NCBI GenBank assembly: GCA_937862595.1
Contig: CALMFL010000044.1
Location: forward strand, 1 to 5,043
Length of the DNA stretch: 5,043 nt
Origin: an uncultured Fidelibacterota bacterium
GTDB lineage: Bacteria; Fidelibacterota; Fidelibacteria; Fidelibacterales; Fidelibacteraceae
Direction of reading: 5' to 3'
Shown here one piece after another: positions 1-5,043 of this stretch (position 1 is the first letter of the stretch; each line of letters opens with the position of its first letter). The notes under the pieces were generated by a model that did not search any database, was not told the origin of the DNA, and saw only the letters and a program-made list of their open reading frames with translations. The position numbers and the translations under genes are program-made.

Positions 1-7
1 GCGATTC

Positions 8-45
8 ATCGCGTCCTATTGATCGTGTCCTCCGGATCGCCGGGG
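8..45. repeat. Short degenerate 14-bp tandem repeat
   Basis: Three diverging units begin at 8, 22 and 36. The first two share ATCGCGTCCT and ATCGTGTCCT at the same offset, and the third keeps only ATCGC before running into the hairpin array. A small palindrome, GCGATTCATCGC, lies at 1-12. This is seen directly but is weak, because only about 10 of 14 bases are conserved and the left context is cut by the window. It may be a decayed edge of the neighbouring repeat array and not an independent element. Confidence 0.3.
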
Positions 46-144
46 CAAATCATTATTCGCCTGTCCAAGATTCATATCATAGGGACGAATCGCCATTCAC
101 CCGTCCAAGATTTATATCATAGGGGCGAATCGCAATTCGCCCGT
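42..144. repeat. Three-copy 40-bp hairpin repeat array (GGGCGAAT/ATTCGCCC type)
   Basis: Three 23-bp palindromic blocks start at 42, 82 and 122, exactly 40 bp apart. They are separated by two 17-bp linkers (65-81 and 105-121) that differ at a single base, CCAAGATTCATATCATA against CCAAGATTTATATCATA. The third copy is the best preserved: GGGCGAAT (123-130), loop CGCA, ATTCGCCC (135-142), a perfect 8-bp stem. The other two copies carry mismatches in the stem. Similarity stops abruptly on both sides. This resembles dispersed REP-like intergenic palindromes seen in many bacterial genomes. It is not a CRISPR, since the linkers are nearly identical and shorter than normal spacers. Its function is unknown; it could form RNA hairpins in either direction or be a non-autonomous mobile repeat. 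Confidence 0.8.
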
Positions 145-275
145 ACGGTTTGCAGTATAGTTCATCATTTATTGCGGTTTTAGGCAGTATATCCGGTACA
201 TGATGATTGTTTGGTTTATTTTTCGTCTGTTGTTTGAATACGGGTTCTTTTTAGATTGCGGGATCGAATTCACAT
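145..275. other. AT-rich intergenic stretch with no recognised gene
   Basis: Between the hairpin array and the terminator I see no start codon with a ribosome binding site leading into a credible reading frame on either strand, and no tRNA- or rRNA-like structure. The only pattern is a short direct repeat: GCAGTATA occurs at 152-159 and again at 184-191, each preceded by a CGGTTT stretch (about 146 and 175). It could hold the promoter of a minus-strand gene lying beyond position 1, but no convincing promoter pair stands out. Confidence 0.5.
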
Positions 276-292
276 GCAGAAAATCCTTCTGC
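276..292. other. Small hairpin next to the terminator
   Basis: GCAGAA (276-281) and TTCTGC (287-292) form a 6-bp perfect stem with a 5-base loop, directly abutting the A/T tract of the main terminator. Read on the minus strand it comes immediately after the terminator T tract. It may be a back-up element or chance; there is no independent evidence for a role. Confidence 0.35.
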
Positions 293-328
293 AAAAAAGA
301 AAACCCGGCATAAACCGGGTTTTTCTTT
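293..328 (-). terminator. Intrinsic terminator of the YD-repeat gene
   Basis: CCCGG (304-308) pairs with CCGGG (315-319) around a 6-base loop, and the stem is extended by AAAA (300-303) against TTTT (320-323). On the minus strand the GC stem is followed by TTTTCTTTTTT, the expected U tract. It lies about 20 bases after the TAA of the gene ending at 347. Because the stem is flanked by A-rich and T-rich sides, it could also stop plus-strand transcripts entering from the left. Confidence 0.9.
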
Positions 329-346
329 CATTAAATGACAATGAAA

Positions 347-1750
347 TTACTTTAAAACGATCCGCTGCGTCTGCGGCATCTGTCCGTATGGCGTGATCCG
401 GACCAAATACATGCCGCGCGGCAGCTCCCTCAGAGAGAATTCCGACATCCCGCTTCGATTCTGATGCATGATCCGTTTTCCGGCAATATTGTAGAGCTCA
501 AGGGTATAGTTCAGGGCATTGCCGGGGTTGACATAGAGGAAATTCCCTGCCGGATTGGGATAAACCCGGAACGGGGTTCCCGCCGCAACCCGGACCGCAG
601 TCTCGGTGACTTCCGTATAGACGAAATCATTATCGTAGGTTTTTATCCAGTTTTCACCGTCTTTTTCAAAATGTGCGTCATTGACGCGCATGCTTCGGTC
701 CGGACGCGGCATCATCCGGAACCAGGACGGCAGGATCAGGTCTTCATAGTCGTAGGTGGTGTCAAAAACGGTTTCATATTTTGAGGTTTCGACCCAGGCG
801 GCGTCCCAATTGGAACTGAGGGTGCGAACCAGATTTCCTTTTGAGTCGTAACTGTAGTCTTCTTTATAACTGGCCACCCAATCATGAGTGGTATAGGAGT
901 CCCAGTAATGATTGATGCGTGTAACCGGATCGGGACTTTCGCCATATTCCGTGGTATAACGTGTGGTCGCAGACCATTCCGACCCGGTCCAGTACGAATA
1001 GATCTCCTCCGTCAAACGGTTCTGGTCGTCATAGTCCATCTCGATCTGGTGCGAGGGGTCCCAGGCATCGGTGTACCAGTAATGCTGGATATAGCCGGTA
1101 TTGTTGCCGTTAACATCATAACTCAGAACGCTTTTTGCGCTTTCCAGCCAGGTCCCGCTGCTGTCGATCCAGGAATCGTCATAACGTTCGGTCAGCTGTC
1201 CGGACGTGTTATAAATATAACGTGTCCGGCTGCTCAGCTCGAGCGAGTCGCTGTAATTGTAATACACAAGCTCTTCAAGGACATTCCCGTTCGCATCATA
1301 GGAATACTCGATCATGTAATTTTCCAACCAGTATTCTTCCTCCTCCCACATCAGGATGAGTTCGCTCAGCTGATCGCCCTCGCTGTTGTAGGTGTTCTCG
1401 GATTTTTCATGATTGACCCATTGCTGGGTGCTGTCGTCGTAGATCTGATAAATGCTGGTCAGCATGTTTCCCGCATCATCGTAGGTATAAAGATTATTGA
1501 CATAATAATGCCAGATATCCGTTGTACGGTCGAGGATTTTTCCGACATCCTGATCCAGCCGCTGTTTTGCGCCGGACATCGTCAGGGGCGACCTTTTATC
1601 CGTCTGCGGTTTCACCAGTCCGCTTTTATCGGTATGTCTTGAAGAAGCCCGGCGAAGCGACAAATAATCCGGGAGTTCCGTTGCGGCCGCCGATGCAAAA
1701 AAGAGCACTGAGAGGCAGGTCACGATCATGGGCATCTGTTTTCTTTTCAT
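347..1750 (-). CDS. Secreted YD-like repeat protein with type A T9SS C-terminal domain
   Basis: A 467-residue exported protein. Residues 1-23 are a Sec signal peptide (KRK, then a hydrophobic run to Ala-Ala-Ala23 before Thr24). Residues 30-75 are a basic, low-complexity linker. From about 80 to 330 there are eight units of 29-32 residues, with the consensus Y-x-Y-D/N-x-x-G-N/Q-x-L and a pair of aromatic residues, usually Trp, further on. The anchor tyrosines are 90, 121, 151, 180, 211, 240, 269 and 301, and a weak ninth unit sits near 329. The glycine or tyrosine is lost in some units, for example 240 and 269. Residues 393-467 form a T9SS sorting domain (FRVYPNPA, GMYLVRI, ending VLK). The repeats resemble Rhs/YD repeats but are longer and Trp-rich, and there is no Rhs core or toxin domain. 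This suggests a beta-rich surface protein, perhaps ligand binding; its function is unknown. The start is supported by AAAGGA 8 bases upstream. Confidence 0.93.
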   Translation of the reverse strand: MKRKQMPMIVTCLSVLFFASAAATELPDYLSLRRASSRHTDKSGLVKPQTDKRSPLTMSGAKQRLDQDVGKILDRTTDIWHYYVNNLYTYDDAGNMLTSIYQIYDDSTQQWVNHEKSENTYNSEGDQLSELILMWEEEEYWLENYMIEYSYDANGNVLEELVYYNYSDSLELSSRTRYIYNTSGQLTERYDDSWIDSSGTWLESAKSVLSYDVNGNNTGYIQHYWYTDAWDPSHQIEMDYDDQNRLTEEIYSYWTGSEWSATTRYTTEYGESPDPVTRINHYWDSYTTHDWVASYKEDYSYDSKGNLVRTLSSNWDAAWVETSKYETVFDTTYDYEDLILPSWFRMMPRPDRSMRVNDAHFEKDGENWIKTYDNDFVYTEVTETAVRVAAGTPFRVYPNPAGNFLYVNPGNALNYTLELYNIAGKRIMHQNRSGMSEFSLRELPRGMYLVRITPYGQMPQTQRIVLK

Positions 1751-1758
1751 TGTAAAAT

Positions 1759-1764
1759 TCCTTT
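1759..1764 (-). promoter_or_regulatory. Ribosome binding site of the YD-repeat gene
   Basis: On the minus strand AAAGGA lies 8 bases before the ATG at 1750. This supports Met1 over the internal Met6 and Met8, which would also remove the positively charged start of the signal peptide. Confidence 0.65.
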
Positions 1765-1780
1765 AAAGTAAGTTGTAGTG

Positions 1781-1810
1781 AAATTACGATTGATTGCCAA
1801 TATTTGTCAA
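1781..1810 (-). promoter_or_regulatory. Possible promoter for the YD-repeat gene
   Basis: Read on the minus strand, a perfect TTGACA (complement of 1805-1810) is followed 18 bases later by TAATTT (complement of 1781-1786), about 30 bases before the start codon. The -10 is imperfect. An alternative is the Bacteroidota-style -7 element TAnnTTTG, matched exactly by TATATTTG (complement of 1832-1839), but no TTTG is found at the matching -33 position. Either would let the gene be expressed apart from the acetyltransferase upstream. There is no terminator in the 105-bp gap, so read-through is also possible. Confidence 0.4.
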
Positions 1811-1855
1811 TACAATTCATCTTACGGCATTCAAATATATCAATATCTAAATCGT

Positions 1856-2392
1856 TTATTTTTTAAATTCTTCCGCCAAGAGTCCCATCAGCCAGAAATC
1901 GTAATAACGGCCGTTCTTGTACATGGCCTGGCGCAGCGTTCCTTCGTGTTTGAAGCCGATCTTGGAATACACGGCTTTTGCAGGTTCATTTTCTGCATTC
2001 ACGTGCAGCTGGATGCGGTTCAGGTTCAGCATGGAAAAACCGTATTCCACGATCATCCGGGTGGCTTCGCTTCCCAATCCTTTGCTCCATACGCCCTTGT
2101 CCAGCAGGACGATATAAAAGGTCATCATGCGGCTCACCCAGTCCGGCCGCACCAGGGCGGCATGCCCGACGGACCGGCCGGTCTCTTTTTCCACGATCAT
2201 CAGATTGATGGCCTGCTCGTGCTGCACCATGTTCTCGATCTTTTCCCGGGTGCCGTTTTCGGTGAGCGGGAAATACATGAACATCGCATCCCGCACGTCC
2301 GGATCGTTATATCCTTTTTGAAGCATGTCCAGGTCTTCGGACCCGACCGGGCACAGATCGACTTTCTTTCCGCACAGGAAGGGGGTATGCAT
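1856..2392 (-). CDS. GNAT-family N-acetyltransferase, RimJ/RimL-like
   Basis: A 178-residue cytoplasmic protein without a signal peptide, of the usual length for RimJ/RimL-type acetyltransferases (Acetyltransf_3). These enzymes move the acetyl group of acetyl-CoA to an amine, such as a protein N-terminus, an amino sugar or a small molecule. The N-terminal strand with its D-x-x-x-L-Q-K helix (about 10-30) fits the family. Motif A spans about 92-118, with the acetyl-CoA pyrophosphate loop at W-S-K-G-L-G-S-E-A (102-110). Motif B is N-E-P-A-K-A-V-Y-S-K-I-G-F-K-H-E-G (135-151), with the conserved Asn and the Tyr142 expected near the thiol. The C-terminus (Y158 to W167) gives the usual R-x-Y-D-x-W end. 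The substrate cannot be read from the sequence. It starts 28 bp after the peptidase stop, so the two are probably co-transcribed, although its product is not exported like theirs. Confidence 0.93.
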   Translation of the reverse strand: MHTPFLCGKKVDLCPVGSEDLDMLQKGYNDPDVRDAMFMYFPLTENGTREKIENMVQHEQAINLMIVEKETGRSVGHAALVRPDWVSRMMTFYIVLLDKGVWSKGLGSEATRMIVEYGFSMLNLNRIQLHVNAENEPAKAVYSKIGFKHEGTLRQAMYKNGRYYDFWLMGLLAEEFKK

Positions 2393-2397
2393 ACCGT

Positions 2398-2403
2398 CTC
2401 CTT
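2398..2403 (-). promoter_or_regulatory. Ribosome binding site of the acetyltransferase gene
   Basis: AAGGAG on the minus strand lies 5 bases before the ATG at 2392, a strong match that fixes the start. It sits inside the 28-bp gap after the peptidase gene, so the acetyltransferase can be translated independently on a shared message. Confidence 0.75.
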
Positions 2404-2420
2404 TATTCTTGGTTCATTGA

Positions 2421-4766
2421 TTATTTCAGCAGGATCATCTTTCGCGCAATGCTGACTTCCGCACGGGTCAGGCGGCAGAAATACAGGCCGGCGGCAAGGC
2501 GGGAAGCGTCGTAGGGCAGATCCCGCGGGCCCGCTTCCAGATAGCCTTTGTAAACGGTATCGGCTTTCCGTCCGCGCAGATCGTAAATGGCGACTTCACA
2601 TTCTCCGGCAGCCGGGAGTTCGATATGAATGTTCGTCACGGGATTGAAGGGATTCGGATAGATCCGCATGAGCGTAAAATCCTTAACCGGCGCCGTCAAC
2701 GCCGGGGTCAGGGAAATGGTTTTTTCAATTGGGATCAGATTCTCTCCGCTGATATAACAGACCAGGGAATCATCCCCTGTCCGGTCCTCCGGCAGGCCGA
2801 GCTGCAGAACGCCGGCGGCATCCGTCCGTCCGAACGCGATGCCGTTCCCTTCCGGGTCGTGCACGGCGACCCCCGCATGTTCTACGGGTACCGTATTTTT
2901 TGTCACGGTAAAGGTAAGCAGGGTATCGGGAAGGGTGCTGATCTCTATTAGAACCGTTGCCGAATCGGGTTTTCCGGAGAAGATGCGCATGACCGGGTCA
3001 CCCAGAATATTGATAGTATAAAATGTCCAGCGCAGGGCGTTCTGTTCATGCTGGCCTGCCGCGTTGACCCAGGGTGCGGTCGCGATCTTCGAGAGCGTAT
3101 GCGCCCAGCCGAACTGATAAACATGCGATCCGTAGATCGCATGAACGAATTCCCGGTGGAGATGGATGGACGGCCCTTCGGTCGTACCCTCGTTGAACCA
3201 GCCGTAGCGGGAATTGAACACCCCGCCGGCGGAAATATTGGGGCCGTTGACAAGCCGGGGGCCGATCGCGTTGGAATAGTCGAATCCGCCGCAGTTACAG
3301 CCGTGCGTATAGATGAGCGGGGTCGTGTGAGCGATGCCGTTCACAGCGGAAAAATCGCTGTCGTTGATCTGATAAGTGTAGAACTTCATCAGGTAGGAGG
3401 TGTTCGCATGCCCGTCGTGATGCACGAAGGCTTTTCCCTGCGCCAGTTCATTTTTCACGACATCCTGATCCCAGTAGTCCGTACTGTCCTTGTCGTAATA
3501 TTTTGTCAGGAACAGGTCGTCGGACAAGCCCTGGGTGGTGTAACCGTTGTCGTCCCGTTCTCCGATGATCAGCTCAAGATAATCGCCCGCCCAGGATTCG
3601 GGATCATCCCATAAAAATTCTCCGAGGATCAGGTGCCGATCAAGGTCTTCGGTGACGGGTTCTTTCTGATAGCGAATACTTTTGCGGATCAGATTCCTCA
3701 GTTCCGCGAGGCTTGCCGCCGGCATGCGCCCGATCGCTAATTCGGGCAGAAGGTCCGATTCGTCATATCCGGTCGAGTCGTTGTATTCGCCGAAAATATT
3801 GTCCAGGTCATTGTCCCAGGTGCCGTCCAGCGCCGCGTAATACAGGTCCGCGGGAATATTGTCCGAATAATAGTAGTCGCTCCCCGAGATCACGTAGGCG
3901 GACAGTCCGCGGTGCGGCACGACGGTGCTGGTCCCGCCCAGAAGGACATAATCCAGTCCACGGTTCAGGTAGATTTCCAGAAGGGTGTTGCGGATCTTTT
4001 CCTGAAGGTCCCTGCCCGCAATATCGCTCAGCAGGATATCTTCCGTCGTGACAAGTTCGGAAACGATCCCGTAACGGGAATAAAAATCCATCAGCGTATC
4101 AAAGGCGGGGGCGAAGGCGTCGGAGGTGACGATCAGCAGCCGCTCCCGGGGATCTTCGGAAGGGGCGGGATAGCTGCCGAGCATGTCGGGGTTTTGCAGG
4201 ACGTCTGCCAGCAGATCAAGCCGCTGCGGCATTCCCGGGGCACCGCCGGCCTTCGGTTCCGTGACTACGCGCAGGATCAGCTTTTGCGCGACATCGACAT
4301 TGCCCGACAGGGGATAATACTCCGCCGGGTCGATCGCGCCGCTGAGCACGCCGGCGCCGCGGAACCATTCCACTTTGGTCCGGATGGTTTCGCGCAGGTA
4401 TTTCACCCTGCCGTACGCCGCGTCATTCTTCATAAAGCCTTGCGCGGAAATCCCTTCCGAATAGGGACGGTCCGCCTGTGCCGGAAGCAGGGGCAGCATC
4501 AGGGGGTAGCGGACGAGTTCTTCTTTAACTACCTCGACGGAGCGAAGCGTTTCTCCGGGCGGCAGAAGGATCGTCACGGGCTGTTTGGGCAGCAGCGGTT
4601 CACCGGGTATTCCCGACTGGGCGCATCCTTCGATCTCCAGGACCGAATAGCCCAGGACCTGTTCGATACGCGGCGCCGGAAGGTAATATTCGTATTCATA
4701 GGTGCCCGCATGCAGTCCGGCGAGCAAGGTAAACAAGACCGCAATTTTAATAAGTGTTCTGATCAT
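2421..4766 (-). CDS. Gingipain-like C25 cysteine peptidase with type A T9SS C-terminal domain
   Basis: A 781-residue secreted cysteine endopeptidase of family C25. Residues 1-20 are a signal peptide (cut after L-H-A). About 35-200 is the C25 propeptide, with the typical GEPLLPKQPVTILLPPG at 55-71. The catalytic region is about 207-597. It includes the family hallmark YYAALDGTWDND...FGE (309-327) leading to LPELAIGRMPA (340-350), His453 in D-G-H-A-N, Cys490 in T-H-G-C-N-C-G-G-F-D, and the closing ILGDPVMRIF (587-596). By comparison with gingipain R, His453 and Cys490 form the dyad. The usual G-H-G is G-H-A here, and a second Cys492 sits beside the nucleophile. About 600-690 is an Ig-like domain, and 697-781 is the sorting domain (RIYPNPFNP to MILLK). 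No strong ribosome binding site precedes the ATG; it overlaps the upstream stop by 4 bp, so coupling is likely. Cleavage specificity cannot be read from the sequence. Confidence 0.95.
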   Translation of the reverse strand: MIRTLIKIAVLFTLLAGLHAGTYEYEYYLPAPRIEQVLGYSVLEIEGCAQSGIPGEPLLPKQPVTILLPPGETLRSVEVVKEELVRYPLMLPLLPAQADRPYSEGISAQGFMKNDAAYGRVKYLRETIRTKVEWFRGAGVLSGAIDPAEYYPLSGNVDVAQKLILRVVTEPKAGGAPGMPQRLDLLADVLQNPDMLGSYPAPSEDPRERLLIVTSDAFAPAFDTLMDFYSRYGIVSELVTTEDILLSDIAGRDLQEKIRNTLLEIYLNRGLDYVLLGGTSTVVPHRGLSAYVISGSDYYYSDNIPADLYYAALDGTWDNDLDNIFGEYNDSTGYDESDLLPELAIGRMPAASLAELRNLIRKSIRYQKEPVTEDLDRHLILGEFLWDDPESWAGDYLELIIGERDDNGYTTQGLSDDLFLTKYYDKDSTDYWDQDVVKNELAQGKAFVHHDGHANTSYLMKFYTYQINDSDFSAVNGIAHTTPLIYTHGCNCGGFDYSNAIGPRLVNGPNISAGGVFNSRYGWFNEGTTEGPSIHLHREFVHAIYGSHVYQFGWAHTLSKIATAPWVNAAGQHEQNALRWTFYTINILGDPVMRIFSGKPDSATVLIEISTLPDTLLTFTVTKNTVPVEHAGVAVHDPEGNGIAFGRTDAAGVLQLGLPEDRTGDDSLVCYISGENLIPIEKTISLTPALTAPVKDFTLMRIYPNPFNPVTNIHIELPAAGECEVAIYDLRGRKADTVYKGYLEAGPRDLPYDASRLAAGLYFCRLTRAEVSIARKMILLK

Positions 4767-5043
4767 TTCAGCACGACCATCTTTCGGGTATCGGTCAGTT
4801 GTCCGTCACAGCTTAAAATACAAAGATATAATCCTGCAGACAAGCCGGAAACATCCCAGTTTAGCCAATGATAACCCGCCGGGAACGTATCGTTCGCACA
4901 CAGGGCAACGGTCCGGCCGGCCAGATCCGTCAGACGGATCTCGACCCGCGCTTCGGAAACCAGCTGAAAATCGATCGTCGTCCTCCCTCCGGCCGGATTG
5001 GGGTAGGTTCCGATCAGTCCCGAGCTTTCCGGAGACGGGGTCT
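4763..5043 (-). CDS. C-terminal end of a T9SS-exported protein (partial)
   Basis: I translated this frame by hand from the TGA at 4763-4765. It stays open to the window edge, giving 92 visible residues; the N-terminus lies beyond 5043. The visible part is nearly all a type A T9SS sorting domain: a Pro/Ser-rich linker (TPSPESSG), then GTYPNPAGGRTTIDFQL, V-E-I-R-L-T-D-L-A-G-R, a W-L-N-W strand, GLSAGLYLCIL and the end DTRKMVVLK. This domain carries Sec-exported proteins through the T9SS, after which it is normally removed or exchanged for a surface anchor. The passenger domain cannot be seen, so its function is unknown. The last codons overlap the peptidase start (ATGA), marking the two as one operon. 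Confidence 0.9.
   Translation of the reverse strand, partial: TPSPESSGLIGTYPNPAGGRTTIDFQLVSEARVEIRLTDLAGRTVALCANDTFPAGYHWLNWDVSGLSAGLYLCILSCDGQLTDTRKMVVLK

Noticed and set aside
42..144. CRISPR array
   Set aside because: The intervals between the palindromes are only 17 bp and nearly identical to each other, while CRISPR spacers are longer and unique. No cas gene is present.
884..1642. A 252-codon plus-strand frame opposite the YD-repeat gene
   Set aside because: It is a hydrophobic mirror of the repeated Tyr/Asp codons on the other strand, with no domain. The minus-strand frame has a signal peptide, repeats and sorting domain, so it is the real gene.
1712..1720. Lipoprotein signal (Cys12) in the YD-repeat protein
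   Set aside because: The residues before Cys12 (I-V-T) do not make a lipobox, and the hydrophobic core continues past it to a normal A-A-A cleavage site.
347..1750. Rhs/YD polymorphic toxin
   Set aside because: There is no Rhs core motif and no variable toxin tip; the C-terminus is a T9SS sorting domain, and there is no immunity gene downstream before the terminator.
1778..2455. A 225-codon plus-strand frame opposite the acetyltransferase
   Set aside because: It covers the acetyltransferase and both flanking gaps, including the ribosome binding site of that gene, and its translation shows no family features.
2948..3253. A 101-codon minus-strand frame inside the peptidase gene
   Set aside because: It is the same strand in another frame within a continuous, well-conserved peptidase; there is no sign of a frameshift that would make it meaningful.
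3912..4871. A 319-codon open frame on the plus strand opposite the C25 peptidase
   Set aside because: It lies antisense to a peptidase with a full set of family motifs and runs across the operon junction. Its translation has no recognisable domain, and it has no separate support. Long antisense frames are expected opposite GC-rich coding sequence.

Overview
Every gene in this window is on the minus strand, so transcription runs from right to left. From upstream to downstream they are: the C-terminal end of a secreted protein (4763-5043, cut by the window edge); a 781-residue gingipain-like C25 cysteine peptidase (2421-4766); a small cytoplasmic GNAT acetyltransferase (1856-2392); and a 467-residue secreted protein built from about eight 30-residue YD-like repeats (347-1750). 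I see no credible plus-strand gene.

Three of the four genes end in the same type of domain: a YPNP-type start, about 75-85 residues of beta-strand sequence, a Gly-(Leu/Met)-Tyr core, and a basic/aliphatic tail ending in Leu-Lys. This is the type A sorting domain of the type IX secretion system (T9SS, Por secretion). With the C25 peptidase it places the organism in the Bacteroidota or a wider FCB relative (for example Ignavibacteria, Calditrichota, Marinimicrobia or Cloacimonadota). The form YPNPFNP in the peptidase is common in the non-Bacteroidota members, but the phylum cannot be settled from this window.

Layout: 1-346 is intergenic. It holds a short array of three GGGCGAAT-type hairpins with an exact 40-bp period (42-144), a featureless AT-rich stretch, and an intrinsic terminator (about 293-328) that closes the YD-repeat gene. 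Between that gene and the acetyltransferase lies a 105-bp AT-rich gap with a possible promoter and no terminator. The acetyltransferase is 28 bp behind the peptidase and has its own good ribosome binding site. The peptidase start overlaps the stop of the upstream secreted-protein gene by 4 bp (ATGA), so those two are very likely translationally coupled.

Taken together this looks like a small surface or secretome locus: proteins exported by Sec, passed through T9SS and then released or anchored at the surface, one of them a protease that may mature others. The acetyltransferase is the odd member, and its link to the secreted proteins is only inferred from position. The least familiar items are the aromatic, acidic YD-like repeat protein and the C25 active site, which reads Gly-His-Ala where Gly-His-Gly is usual. 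Nothing here clearly shows a wholly new system.
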